In this document: piece after piece, positions 1 through 8,033 of the stretch | Layout: the number at the start of each line of letters is the position of its first letter | Position numbering within the stretch: position 1 is the stretch's first letter | Assembly: GCA_045616125.1 (NCBI GenBank) | Contig: JAZLGC010000104.1 | Coordinates: 1-10,409 of the forward strand | Length of the DNA stretch: 10,409 nucleotides | From: Treponema_I sp045616125 | GTDB lineage: Bacteria; Spirochaetota; Spirochaetia; Treponematales; Treponemataceae | Reading direction: 5' to 3' | Translations under genes and position numbers: made by a program | The notes under the pieces: generated by a model | The model's database searches: none | The model's input: the letters and a program-made list of their open reading frames with translations, nothing else | What the model was told of the DNA's origin: nothing

Positions 1-9
1 TTGAGAACC

Positions 10-24
10 TAGCCTTATAGGCTA
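10..24 (-). repeat. small 6-bp hairpin downstream of the efflux operon
   Basis: A perfect inverted repeat with arms TAGCCT and AGGCTA and a 3-nt loop. It lies just past the larger hairpin at 31-53 in the direction of efflux-operon transcription. No T-run follows within the window, so it is not a canonical terminator alone, but it may form a tandem 3'-end structure with its neighbour. Confidence 0.4.
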
Positions 25-30
25 AGTGCA

Positions 31-53
31 AACCACCCCTTTGAGGGGTGGTT
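31..53 (-). terminator. 9-bp hairpin after the RND pump gene (probable transcript 3' end)
   Basis: A perfect 9-bp inverted repeat (AACCACCCC / GGGGTGGTT) with a 5-nt loop begins 8 nt beyond the permease stop codon on the minus strand. The GC-rich base fits a transcription stop or 3'-stabilising structure. A run of Ts is missing on either side, so termination would be weak or would need help from the second hairpin at 10-24. It could also serve a plus-strand gene ending left of the window. Confidence 0.5.
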
Positions 54-61
54 ATGATTGC

Positions 62-3000
62 TTATACCTCGTGCTGGCGTTTATCATAATCAATCAGCTG
101 GTTCAGTAGTGAATCCGGATCGTCAAAGCGTTTTTCGCGGCGCTTGTTCAGAATCGTGTACAGAATCGGCGAAACGAACAAGGTCATGATTGAACCGGAA
201 ATCAAACCGCCTACCATAGTCAGACATACCGGCTGCATCTGCTCTGCTCCTGTTCCCGGGAAGAACGCCATAGGCACCATACCCAGTACGGTGGTCAGCG
301 TTGACATGAGAATTGGCCGCAGACGGTTCCGTCCGGCTTCCAGACATGCTTCGTATACCGGCATCTTCTTATCTACCAGCTGGTTGGTATAGTCAACAAG
401 AACAATACCGTTGTTTACTACAACGCCAACAAGGGCAACCATACCTACCATGGAGTACAGGGTAAACGCCTGCCCCGTAATCTGGTGAATCCATACAACA
501 CCGATAATCAGCAGTGGAATGCTGAAGAATATGATGAACGGGTCAATAAGACTTTCGAACTGGGCGGCCATAACGGCAAATACCATAAGAACTGCCATGC
601 CGATTACCAGAACGAAGGTACTGTTGAACTTTTCAATACTGCGGGCTTCACCGCCAAAACTGATTTCAACACCGTCCGGTACAATCAGATTTGCCGTAAG
701 GTACTCTTTTACCAGAGCAGCGGCCTCTGTTGTTGTGGTGCCTGTTGCAACACCGGCAGTTACGTGGTTGATGCGCTTGTTGTTTTCCCGCTTAACAGAC
801 TGGGGTGCAGCACCTTCTTCAAACGAAATAAAGATATCAAGCGGCATTTTCCCATTCTGGGTAGAAACGGTCAGTCCACTTAAATCTGCGTTGGTAGTAA
901 CATCGTTTTCATCCAGACGTACTTTGACAGAATACTGGTTACCGTTTTCGTAGAACGTAGTAGCTGTAGAGCCGTTCAGTGCGTTCTTTATTTCATTTGC
1001 AATGGAACTGATGCTTGCACCATAGGTTGCCGCAAGTTCCTTGTTGATTACAACTTCAAAGCGGGGGGCTCCGTTTTCAAAGTCGCTGGCAGGATTCGTT
1101 ATCTGTGGCAACTGTTGCAGTAACCGGATGATTTCTTCAGCTGTTTCCTGGGCTGCTATGCTGTCCGTGGAAATAAGTTCAACATCAATGGCATTGTTGC
1201 CACCGCCAAATCCACGGCCACTGCTGAAGCTGACTGTAACATCGGCCCAGTCGGTTAAATGGGGCGTCAGTTTTGCCTTAATCTGGTCAGGTGTCATTTT
1301 CTGTTCGGTAATATCCGGCAGCAGAATCTGCAGTGAACCACTGTTGCTGCGTCCGGTGTTTACCGTAATGCTTTCAAAAGCGCCTTCGCATTCTTCTTCA
1401 ACAATATCCTGAAACTTGAACAGGTATTCCTGAACAACCTTGTTATTGGTACCAACGGGCATTGATATGGAGACCGTTACCTGATCATCGCTGGAACTGC
1501 GGGGCGACATGTTCATGCCGAATCCGTTGTACTGAGTCCAGGTATAGGCTACAAGGCTGAATACCATAACCAATACAATCAGCCGGTTGTTCAGAACAAA
1601 CTTCAAACCGGCAACATAGCCTGCTTCCAGTTTTTCTTCCACCTTTGCAAGGAAGGTATCAATGGCTCTGGTAACACGGAATTTCAGCGGTTTCTGGGTA
1701 CGTGAGAAAATAGGCCAGATACTTCCGCATAGTGCCGGTACCAGGGTTATTGCTACAAACAGTGATGAAATCAGCGAAACACACACGGTAATAACCAGAT
1801 CGGAGAAAAGCTGCCCCAACTGTTCCAGCTCGGCCTTGTAAATAATCAGAGGAATGAATACACACAGTGTTGTCAAAGTAGAGGCTACAATGGCGTTCAT
1901 CATGTTTTTTGAGCCAAGAATGGCTGCAATGGCAGAACGTTCTCCTGCAACACGGTGATTGTAAATGTTCTCCAGAATTACAATGGAAGAGTCTACAACC
2001 ATACCCATACCAAGAATCAGACCTGCCATGGTCATCATGTTGACGGTAAGACCCATCCAGGACATAACCGTCAGGGTAATGATGAATGAGAACGGAATTG
2101 AAAGACCGATGATGATGGAACTGCGGATGTTTCTCAGGAACAGCAGGATAATCAGCATTGCCAGAATGGCACCCTGATAGGCGCTGTTATATACCTGGTT
2201 CAGGGTGGATGTAATCATAGACGTATTGTCGCTCATAACGGCAACCGTTACACCGCTTGGCACCTGCGCATTAATGTTGTCCATGGCAGCTTTTACGGCT
2301 TTTGCAACAGTAGAATCGTTGGTTCCGGATTCATTGCTCAAACTGATGTAAATACCCTGCGAACCGTTGATGTACACGCCGCCGTTACTGGTGGAATATT
2401 CCTCGCTGATTTCAGCAACATCATCAATGCGTACAGGAATACCGTTCTTTATAGTAATGACCGTCTGCCGCATTTCTTCCAGATTTTCATAGTAGTTGCT
2501 GGTAATAATTTCGTAGTCTTTTCCGTCCTGCGTCAGCTGTCCCATGGAAGTTTCAACGTTGCGGCCGGAAAGAGCCTGAGAAATCTGGCTGGTTGTAATG
2601 CCGTATGCTTCAAGGCGTTCCCGGGAAACAGTGATGTAAATAGTTTTTGTGGTTCCACCCTGCACATCAACGCTGGCAATACCTTCGATACGTTCCAGAA
2701 GCGGAGTAATTATGTCTTCAGCAACAACTTTCAGTTCATCAACGGGCATATCACCTTTAACCGAAAGCCGCATGAAGGAACTTGAGCCACTCCGCATGGC
2801 ATCATAGCGCATGACACTGGGGGTACCGCATCCATCGGGTAACGACCGGCTGAATCGGGTAATCAGGGTGTTGATTTCGGCCGTAACTTCGTCAAGATCA
2901 ACATCGTAGCCAAATTCAAGACGTACCTGGCTTGAGCCGTTGGAAGACGTACTGGTAATAGACTTAACGCCCGTAACGCTTCCCAGCTGATTAACCAGTT

Positions 3001-3196
3001 TCTGGGTAACGTTTTTATCAACAATTTCAGGACCTGCATTTGAGTAGGTGGTCTGAACCGTAATAACGGGGTAGGTAGTTTCCGGCAGCAGTGCAGTTCC
3101 CAGTTTGGGAATAAACATAACGGCAAGAACAATCAGGATAACGTAGACCATAACTACCGTAACAGGACGGCGTACAGATAATTCAGTAATGTTCAT
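62..3196 (-). CDS. RND-family efflux permease (AcrB/MdtB/BesB-like inner-membrane pump)
   Basis: Inner-membrane pump of a tripartite efflux system, expected to use the proton gradient to expel drugs or other amphiphiles through the adaptor and outer-membrane channel encoded upstream. The 1044 residues match full-length HAE-type RND pumps. Visible features are a first membrane helix at about 12-30 behind the family N-terminus (SVRRPV), a periplasmic porter half, a helix cluster at about 335-490, a second periplasmic half at about 560-850 and a helix cluster at about 858-1018. The helix-4 motif reads GMVVDSSIVILENI (D402, S403) and helix 10 reads VVVNNGIVLVDY (N928). The RLRPILM segment (958-964) is typical. 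In AcrB the equivalent positions are Asp-Asp and Lys, so only one acidic relay residue is kept. The start ATG follows an AGGA site 10 nt upstream, and the gene is last in the operon, 18 nt after the adaptor. Substrate unknown. Confidence 0.96.
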   Translation of the reverse strand: MNITELSVRRPVTVVMVYVILIVLAVMFIPKLGTALLPETTYPVITVQTTYSNAGPEIVDKNVTQKLVNQLGSVTGVKSITSTSSNGSSQVRLEFGYDVDLDEVTAEINTLITRFSRSLPDGCGTPSVMRYDAMRSGSSSFMRLSVKGDMPVDELKVVAEDIITPLLERIEGIASVDVQGGTTKTIYITVSRERLEAYGITTSQISQALSGRNVETSMGQLTQDGKDYEIITSNYYENLEEMRQTVITIKNGIPVRIDDVAEISEEYSTSNGGVYINGSQGIYISLSNESGTNDSTVAKAVKAAMDNINAQVPSGVTVAVMSDNTSMITSTLNQVYNSAYQGAILAMLIILLFLRNIRSSIIIGLSIPFSFIITLTVMSWMGLTVNMMTMAGLILGMGMVVDSSIVILENIYNHRVAGERSAIAAILGSKNMMNAIVASTLTTLCVFIPLIIYKAELEQLGQLFSDLVITVCVSLISSLFVAITLVPALCGSIWPIFSRTQKPLKFRVTRAIDTFLAKVEEKLEAGYVAGLKFVLNNRLIVLVMVFSLVAYTWTQYNGFGMNMSPRSSSDDQVTVSISMPVGTNNKVVQEYLFKFQDIVEEECEGAFESITVNTGRSNSGSLQILLPDITEQKMTPDQIKAKLTPHLTDWADVTVSFSSGRGFGGGNNAIDVELISTDSIAAQETAEEIIRLLQQLPQITNPASDFENGAPRFEVVINKELAATYGASISSIANEIKNALNGSTATTFYENGNQYSVKVRLDENDVTTNADLSGLTVSTQNGKMPLDIFISFEEGAAPQSVKRENNKRINHVTAGVATGTTTTEAAALVKEYLTANLIVPDGVEISFGGEARSIEKFNSTFVLVIGMAVLMVFAVMAAQFESLIDPFIIFFSIPLLIIGVVWIHQITGQAFTLYSMVGMVALVGVVVNNGIVLVDYTNQLVDKKMPVYEACLEAGRNRLRPILMSTLTTVLGMVPMAFFPGTGAEQMQPVCLTMVGGLISGSIMTLFVSPILYTILNKRREKRFDDPDSLLNQLIDYDKRQHEV

Positions 3197-3214
3197 ATGT
3201 AAAAATTCCTACCG

Positions 3215-4273
3215 TTAGTTTCCTACTGCAATGCGCACTGGAGTTCCGTCTGCTACAGATCCGGCCGTAACAACACGGTCACCGGCAGAAAGACCACTGA
3301 TGATTTCAGCTTCAAAATCGTTTGTCATGCCGGTTTCTACAACCACGCGGCGTGCAACATTTTCATCGTCAATAACGTAAACAATAGTCTTGTCGTTCCA
3401 CACATGAAGGGCTTTTTTGGGTACCACAAAGGTATTGTTTATTTCGTTGACAGCAAGCTGAACGCTGGCGTACATACCCGGTTTAATGCGGCTGTCGTAT
3501 TTATTCAGTTCAAGGGTTACTTCAACAGTACGGTTCGATTTGTTGATGACGGGGCTGATACCGGTTATGCGGGCTTCAAAGGTTTCCCCGGGAGCACTGG
3601 TAACGCTAACATATGCGGGGAGCCCTTTACGTAAACTGGTACTGTATTTTTCAGAAACGTAAACGGTAAGCGTCAGTTCCTTTACAGTACCCACACTGGC
3701 AAAGGCTTGTTGTGCAGAAGCGTTGTCGCCGACAGAAGCGTTCATGCTGATAATGGTGCCGCTTAATGGAGACGTTACCGGGCTTGCGGCGTAGGTAGCA
3801 CCCGGTTTGCTTGGGTCGATATAGCCGATGATTTCACCTTTTGTAACGGTGTCACCAACTTTTTTCAGGATACTGGTAACTTTTCCGGAAGTAATAGGGT
3901 AGGCGTTTACTTCTGTTTTGGAAGCAATATCACCGGAAACACGAACGGTTTTCTGAATGGTTTCAGGTTCAATGGCTTTATAATTTACGGTAACTGTTTT
4001 GGCAGTAGATGCTGCAGTGGCAGCTGCTGTCCTTGCGCCAGCAGTTCCTGCACCTGAACCAGCAGTGCCAGCACTACCGGCTCCTCCAGAACGTCCCCCG
4101 GCACCGCTCATACCGCCCATTCCCGGCATTCCGCCGGCTCCCATACTCATGGCGCCACTAAATCCGCTGCTTTTACTGTTTGACTTTCTGTTCTCAGCAA
4201 ATGTCAGCCCCAAAAAAGCTGCTACCAATACAATTACTATGATTTTTCCAATCAGATCACCATTAATTTTCAT
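3215..4273 (-). CDS. Periplasmic adaptor (membrane fusion) subunit of the RND efflux pump
   Basis: HlyD/AcrA-family adaptor, 352 residues, bridging pump and channel in the periplasm. In order: an N-terminal membrane helix at about 8-26 with no lipobox Cys, so probably a membrane-anchored rather than lipidated protein; a Gly/Ala/Ser/Met-rich low-complexity stretch at about 38-92; two half-lipoyl motifs (about 123-152 with SGKVTSILKKVGDTVTKGE, and 163-186 with SPLSGTIISMNASVGDNAS); a beta-barrel region at about 195-275 containing the conserved IKPGMYASV; and a membrane-proximal C-terminal region. Only about 10-15 residues separate the lipoyl halves, so the long alpha-helical hairpin of AcrA-type adaptors is missing, as described for Borrelia BesA. 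The start ATG has an AGAGG site about 9 nt upstream and lies 22 nt after the channel gene. Family assignment is firm; specificity is unknown. Confidence 0.94.
   Translation of the reverse strand: MKINGDLIGKIIVIVLVAAFLGLTFAENRKSNSKSSGFSGAMSMGAGGMPGMGGMSGAGGRSGGAGSAGTAGSGAGTAGARTAAATAASTAKTVTVNYKAIEPETIQKTVRVSGDIASKTEVNAYPITSGKVTSILKKVGDTVTKGEIIGYIDPSKPGATYAASPVTSPLSGTIISMNASVGDNASAQQAFASVGTVKELTLTVYVSEKYSTSLRKGLPAYVSVTSAPGETFEARITGISPVINKSNRTVEVTLELNKYDSRIKPGMYASVQLAVNEINNTFVVPKKALHVWNDKTIVYVIDDENVARRVVVETGMTNDFEAEIISGLSAGDRVVTAGSVADGTPVRIAVGN
3998..4162 (-). repeat. Low-complexity Gly/Ala/Met-coding tract in the adaptor gene
   Basis: This DNA encodes about residues 38-92 of the adaptor, built almost only of Gly, Ala, Ser, Thr and Met. 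It starts with GMxGM-like units (GGMPGMGGMSG) and continues with GSAGT/GSGAGTAGA-like units. The imperfect short repeats are more GC-rich than the flanks. It probably acts as a flexible or extended linker between the membrane anchor and the lipoyl domain, and is a likely site of length variation between strains. Confidence 0.7.
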
Positions 4274-4295
4274 ATTGCGTTACCTCTTGATTACC

Positions 4296-5660
4296 TCATT
4301 TTCCTGTTACAGATCCAAAAAGACCGTATACTTCTTCAATACTCATGTTCAGTTCGCTGGCCAGTGAATAAACACTGTTCAGATAATTAATCTGTGCTTT
4401 CAGAACTGTCTGCTGACTCTGCTGCAGCCGCTGCCGTGTATCGTCAAGCTGACTGGCACTCAGCAGTCCATGGTTATAACTGTCTTCACTCAGCTCGTAC
4501 TGCCGTGTAGTTATTTCAAGGCTTTCACGGTTCAGTTCCAACGTCTGTTCCAGTTGCCGTATTTTTTCAAAAGCGCTGTAAATACTCTGTCTGGCACTTA
4601 TTTCGGTGTTTTCCAGATTCATGGCTGCAGTAGTTACAGAATCTTCAGCCTTCTGCAGACTCAACTGAGTGCTGCTTCCTGGAATGAACCCGGTAAGATT
4701 CAGCCGGATAGAAGCAGATATGCTGCCGCTTACAGAAATACCCTGACTGTAATCCTGGGAATTTTTAGGCCTGATGCTGACATTTTCAGAAAGAGAAACC
4801 GGCAGCCATGTTCTGATTTTTGTGGTGGAAAGGCTCAGTTCGGCCTGCTCCAGCTGCAGTTCCTGCTGTAAAACGTCAAAACGCTGGCTGTACCGTTCCT
4901 CCACAATCTGATCCAGCTGCTCTCCTGCCGGCAGACTCAAAGGCTGAACCGAGATGGTACCGGTCAGGGTTATGTCATCATCTACATCGTATCCCAGAAA
5001 AATCTTAAAGCTGTTCAAATCGGTTTTATACTGATTTTTTGCCTGTGCCACCTGGGGAATAATGGAATGTTCTGAATATTGGGCCTGCAGGTATTCCAGT
5101 TCACTGGCTGCCCCTGCGCGGTAACTGGCAGTAGTTGCGGCCAGCTGGGCACTTGCAAGAATAAGGCTGTTTTCAAGAATTGCTATGTTTTCCTGAGAAG
5201 CAATCAGGTTGTAGAATTTTTCTGCAGTCTGCTGTTCAATCTGAAACAGCTGCTTGCGGTAGCTCAGAACCTGATTCTGGTACTGCAGTTCGTTCTGTTT
5301 TAAGGTATTGGGAATAGTCGCGTCAACAGAAAGCGATTCACTGATGCTAGGAGTAATGGAGAGGGGGCTGGTTGAATTGCCTCCGGAAGAACCTGATTTG
5401 CTGCTGAACAGTGTACCAGACTTGGAAAGGCTTGATTCCAGGCTTGCATTAACGCTTGGCAGAAATGTATTCCAGTTGTTTTCATAGGTACGGCGGGCAC
5501 TTTCCAGATTTATGGCACTGGCAGCAAGAGTCCGGTTATTGGTCAGTGCACGGTCTATGGCCTGCTGCAGTGTCAGTTCTGCAGATTCTGCAGAAAGCGG
5601 CATTGCCAGTGCTGCACCTAGGGCAGCGGTTACTGCTGTCAGCCTGATTTTTTTGAGCAT
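4296..5660 (-). CDS. TolC-like outer-membrane efflux channel (OEP family)
   Basis: Outer-membrane channel component of the tripartite pump. From the chosen ATG the protein has 454 residues, starting MLKKIRLTAV with a clear Sec signal peptide (Lys-Lys-x-Arg, hydrophobic stretch, likely cleavage around AxSAESA at about 22-27). Two OEP repeats follow: the first starts LTLQQAIDRALTNN, and the second lies in the C-terminal half with long Gln/Glu/Leu-rich helices (for example FEKIRQLEQTLELNRESLEITT) and the NHGLLSASQLDDTRQ segment typical of the family. Ser/Thr-rich strand segments are seen between. An in-frame ATG lies 37 codons upstream, but the chosen start has AAGGAG 6 nt ahead and begins the signal peptide, so the longer form is rejected. 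It is the first gene of the operon, in the order channel-adaptor-pump as in Borrelia besC-besA-besB. Confidence 0.93.
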   Translation of the reverse strand: MLKKIRLTAVTAALGAALAMPLSAESAELTLQQAIDRALTNNRTLAASAINLESARRTYENNWNTFLPSVNASLESSLSKSGTLFSSKSGSSGGNSTSPLSITPSISESLSVDATIPNTLKQNELQYQNQVLSYRKQLFQIEQQTAEKFYNLIASQENIAILENSLILASAQLAATTASYRAGAASELEYLQAQYSEHSIIPQVAQAKNQYKTDLNSFKIFLGYDVDDDITLTGTISVQPLSLPAGEQLDQIVEERYSQRFDVLQQELQLEQAELSLSTTKIRTWLPVSLSENVSIRPKNSQDYSQGISVSGSISASIRLNLTGFIPGSSTQLSLQKAEDSVTTAAMNLENTEISARQSIYSAFEKIRQLEQTLELNRESLEITTRQYELSEDSYNHGLLSASQLDDTRQRLQQSQQTVLKAQINYLNSVYSLASELNMSIEEVYGLFGSVTGK

Positions 5661-5833
5661 GAGAATCTCCTTGTGGGAACAGTTTTTCAAATTACAGGCA
5701 GAGTATAAACGGAGCAAAAGCGGCAGCGGTATTAACCGGTGATGAAAGTTCAATGAATAAAATGTTATCAATGCCTTGTATCGCTATTCAATTATCGGCA
5801 GTTATGTTTATGATAAGATAAGAGGTGTAACCG
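5661..5833. promoter_or_regulatory. Divergent promoter region between efflux operon and two-component system
   Basis: This 173-nt AT-rich intergenic region must hold the start signals of both transcription units. For the minus strand, TATACT at 5702-5707 is a good -10 box but has no matching -35; TTGAAT (5792-5787) with GATAAC about 16 nt on is another option. For the plus strand, TATGAT at 5809-5814 is a good -10 with a weak TTCAAT at 5787-5792, spacer 16. Several TTATC/GATAA words occur (5765-5769, 5793-5797, 5812-5816, 5817-5821), some in inverted orientation, and could be regulator contacts. The response regulator has AGAGG at 5821-5825 before its ATG. Exact promoters are uncertain. Confidence 0.5.
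5667..5672 (-). promoter_or_regulatory. Ribosome binding site fixing the channel gene start
   Basis: AAGGAG on the minus strand, 6 nt before the ATG at 5660. It decides in favour of the signal-peptide-bearing start over the upstream in-frame ATG at 5771, which lacks a comparable site. Confidence 0.85.
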
Positions 5834-6556
5834 ATGAAAGGAAAAATTCTCATTATTGAAGATGTACCCGAAATGTCTCAGCTTGTTGCCATGTACCTCC
5901 AGAAAGAAGGTTTGGAAACTGATCAGGCAGAGACTGCAGAAATAGCGCTTGAAAAACTTAATGATCCCAATAATACCCCTGATCTGGTTATTCTTGATCT
6001 GAACCTGCCCGGCATGGATGGTTTTGAATTTCTTAATCAGTTCCGTAAGAATTACGTTACCCCGGTCATCATTGTTTCTGCCCGCGATGCAGATGAAGAT
6101 ATCATCACCGGGTTGGGGTACGGGGCCGATGAATTCGTTACAAAGCCATTTTCGCCACGTGTTCTGGTAGCCCGTGTTCGTGCCATGCTCCGCCGTCAGC
6201 AGGACTCTTCTTCCGCAACGGCAGAAAACTGTCTGACCTTTGGCCCGTACGTTCTTGATTACAACAGCTTTACACTCAAGAAAACCGGCGATAACGGCAA
6301 AATGGAGCGGGTTGCCCTTTCTGCCAAGGAATATGCAGTGTTAACCTGCCTTACTGAAAATGCCGGGAAACCCCTTACTCCTGACCAGATATACAATCTG
6401 GTATGGAAAACGCCATACGGAGACCTATCTGCCGTTGCCGTCTATATTCAGCGTCTCCGCAAAAAAATCGAAAAAGACCCCACTAAACCGGAATATCTGC
6501 AGACCGTATTCGGCATGGGCTATAAATTTACTCCGGAAGGAAGCGGTCAGGTATGA
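5834..6556 (+). CDS. OmpR/PhoB-family response regulator
   Basis: DNA-binding transcription regulator of a two-component system, 240 residues. The receiver domain (about 3-118) shows the acidic pair E9-D10 in LIIEDV, the phospho-acceptor D55 in VILDLNLPGMDG, S82 in IIVSARD and K104 in VTKPFS. A linker rich in Ser/Ala/Gln follows, then a winged-helix output domain at about 135-235 with the motifs LSAKEYAVLTCL, VYIQRLRKKIEKDP and GMGYKF typical of the family. The start ATG has AGAGG 8 nt upstream. The gene overlaps the sensor kinase by 4 nt (ATGA), implying translational coupling. It is transcribed divergently from the efflux operon, which makes that operon, and its own, the likely targets; this is inference from layout. 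Confidence 0.96.
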   Translation: MKGKILIIEDVPEMSQLVAMYLQKEGLETDQAETAEIALEKLNDPNNTPDLVILDLNLPGMDGFEFLNQFRKNYVTPVIIVSARDADEDIITGLGYGADEFVTKPFSPRVLVARVRAMLRRQQDSSSATAENCLTFGPYVLDYNSFTLKKTGDNGKMERVALSAKEYAVLTCLTENAGKPLTPDQIYNLVWKTPYGDLSAVAVYIQRLRKKIEKDPTKPEYLQTVFGMGYKFTPEGSGQV

Positions 6557-7905
6557 GGATTCACAAGCAGTTTATCATCTTTGTTGCCGGCATCATTCTT
6601 TTGCCTTTCTGTATTCTGATTTCCATCGGTTTGGTTCAGTACTTTAATGCTCCTGAACGAACCATGATTCCCGGATACGAAGAGATGAATCTGTTTGTGC
6701 AGGCTACGGTTTCTGAAGAAAGCTGGGCAAACATGCAGAAACGGCTTAGCCGCAACCCGGATTATGTTCAGGTTGCCATTCTCAATACCAACTATCGGGT
6801 ACTCTATTCATCGGTACCCCAGATTCCGGAACAAGTGCAGCTTTCTCCCCTTGATCTCATGCAGTTCATGCGCTTTACCGGCGACCATTACATGTATCAG
6901 ATGGAATCATCTCCGGAACGGGTTCACGATGGCCTTTTTGTCATCATGCGAACCCCCCGGAACCGTGTTCAGAAAATCAATCTTTTCCGCTCAGGCCTTT
7001 CAATCTTTATCCTGGTCATGCTTGGCATTATCATTCTGGCGTCAATTACCTGCGCTGTTATTGCAAAAAGCATTACGAAAAGCGTTACCGAAATTGAAGA
7101 AGCAACTGCACGGCTTGCCAAGGGAAATCTTGATGATGAAATAGTCGTAAAGGGTAGTAACGAAATTTCAAGTCTTTCCCAAAGCCTTAATGCCCTCAGG
7201 CTTTCCCTCAAAGACCAGAAACTGCGTCAAAGCCGGTTTATTATGGGAATCAGCCATGATCTCCGTACCCCGGTTGCCCTGATTAAAGGATATACGGAAT
7301 CCATTGCCGATGGTTTTGCCGATGATCCGGAAATGCTGGAAAAATCAGTTGAAATTATTACCCAGAAAACAGATCAGCTGCAGGAATTAATTGATGAACT
7401 GATTAACTTTGTCAAACTGGGAACGGAAGACTGGCGCAAAACCATTACCGAACACAACATTACGCCGTTCCTTAGGGAATATGGAGAACGTATTATTACC
7501 GATGGAAACCTGCTGAAGAAGGAAGTTTCGGTTCAGCTGAATCTGCCGGAAATTCTGTATGTAAAGTACGACGAAAAACTGTTTGTCCGTGTTTTGGAAA
7601 ACCTGACGGGAAACGCCATGCGGTATACCCAGAATGAGGGCAGGATTCTGTTCAAGGCTGATGTAACGGACGATTGTCTTAAGATAGCGATTTGTGATAA
7701 CGGATGTGGTATCAGTAAAGACGATATTGCCTATATTTTTGATCCATTCTATCGGGGAACTTCAAGCCGCCGTGAAGAAGGAAAAGGTCTTGGGCTCAGC
7801 GTGGTTAAGAATATTGTGGACAGTCATAACTGGAAGATTGACGTCTCTTCTGACCTGTCTCTTGATATGCATACCGTGTTCACCATCACCATCCCCCGCT
7901 CATAG
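6553..7905 (+). CDS. Membrane sensor histidine kinase with HAMP domain
   Basis: Partner kinase of the preceding response regulator, 450 residues. Membrane helix 1 at about 7-30, an extracytoplasmic sensing region at about 31-146 that I do not recognise as a named domain, membrane helix 2 at about 148-171, and HAMP at about 172-225. The dimerisation/phosphotransfer helix carries H235 in GISHDLRTPVALIKGYTE. The ATPase domain shows the N box (N354 in ENLTGNAMRY), G1 (DNGCGIS, 382-388), the F box (IFDPFYRG) and G2 (GKGLGLSVVK, 410-419). All key residues are present, so it should be active. Its start codon overlaps the regulator's stop. Given the divergent pump operon, an envelope-stress or compound-sensing role is plausible, but the ligand cannot be read from sequence. 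Confidence 0.95.
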   Translation: MRIHKQFIIFVAGIILLPFCILISIGLVQYFNAPERTMIPGYEEMNLFVQATVSEESWANMQKRLSRNPDYVQVAILNTNYRVLYSSVPQIPEQVQLSPLDLMQFMRFTGDHYMYQMESSPERVHDGLFVIMRTPRNRVQKINLFRSGLSIFILVMLGIIILASITCAVIAKSITKSVTEIEEATARLAKGNLDDEIVVKGSNEISSLSQSLNALRLSLKDQKLRQSRFIMGISHDLRTPVALIKGYTESIADGFADDPEMLEKSVEIITQKTDQLQELIDELINFVKLGTEDWRKTITEHNITPFLREYGERIITDGNLLKKEVSVQLNLPEILYVKYDEKLFVRVLENLTGNAMRYTQNEGRILFKADVTDDCLKIAICDNGCGISKDDIAYIFDPFYRGTSSRREEGKGLGLSVVKNIVDSHNWKIDVSSDLSLDMHTVFTITIPRS

Positions 7906-7927
7906 CCCCCATCCCCGCGCCACTACC

Positions 7928-7942
7928 ATCAGGATCCCTGAT
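7928..7942. repeat. 6-bp hairpin past the kinase gene
   Basis: Inverted repeat ATCAGG-ATC-CCTGAT in the short spacer after the kinase stop. It has no T-run, so it is not a terminator by itself. It may belong to the same small repetitive element as the 16-bp repeat that follows. Confidence 0.3.
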
Positions 7943-7974
7943 TCGCAACGAACCGTAGGCGAAGTTTCACAGCG

Positions 7975-7990
7975 GCCTGTCGAAGGGTCC
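7975..7990 (+). repeat. Direct repeat, left copy, upstream of the toxin-antitoxin cassette
   Basis: GCCTGTCGAAGGGTCC, identical over 16 bp to 8743-8758. Both copies are preceded by AGCG, with 2 extra nt in the right copy. Here GAAGGG pairs with the following CCCTTC (7982-7995) to form a tight hairpin, which the right copy lacks. The two copies bracket the toxin-antitoxin genes. Confidence 0.75.
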
Positions 7991-8000
7991 CCTTCCTGTC

Positions 8001-8030
8001 ATCCCGAACTAGTTTCGGGATTTCTGTTTC
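8001..8030 (+). terminator. Terminator-like hairpin after the two-component operon
   Basis: Perfect 8-bp stem (ATCCCGAA / TTCGGGAT) with a 5-nt loop, followed by TTCTGTTT. It fits an intrinsic terminator for the regulator-kinase operon about 95 nt after the kinase stop. The palindrome itself resembles a dispersed repeat of the form TCATCCCGAA...TTCGGGAT that I recall from many bacterial genomes, so it may be a repetitive element that also terminates transcription. Confidence 0.6.
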
Positions 8031-8033
8031 AAA

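Noticed and set aside
519..953. Long plus-strand open frames opposite the RND pump gene (also 144-392, 485-883, 1041-1412)
   Set aside because: They lie entirely antisense to a well-supported pump gene, lack ribosome binding sites and show no family features.
3999..4367. Plus-strand open frame rich in Pro/Ala opposite the adaptor
   Set aside because: Its composition simply mirrors the Gly/Ala-coding tract on the other strand.
5661..5771. Longer form of the channel protein starting at 5771
   Set aside because: It would add 37 residues in front of a clear signal peptide, and the internal ATG has a strong AAGGAG site.
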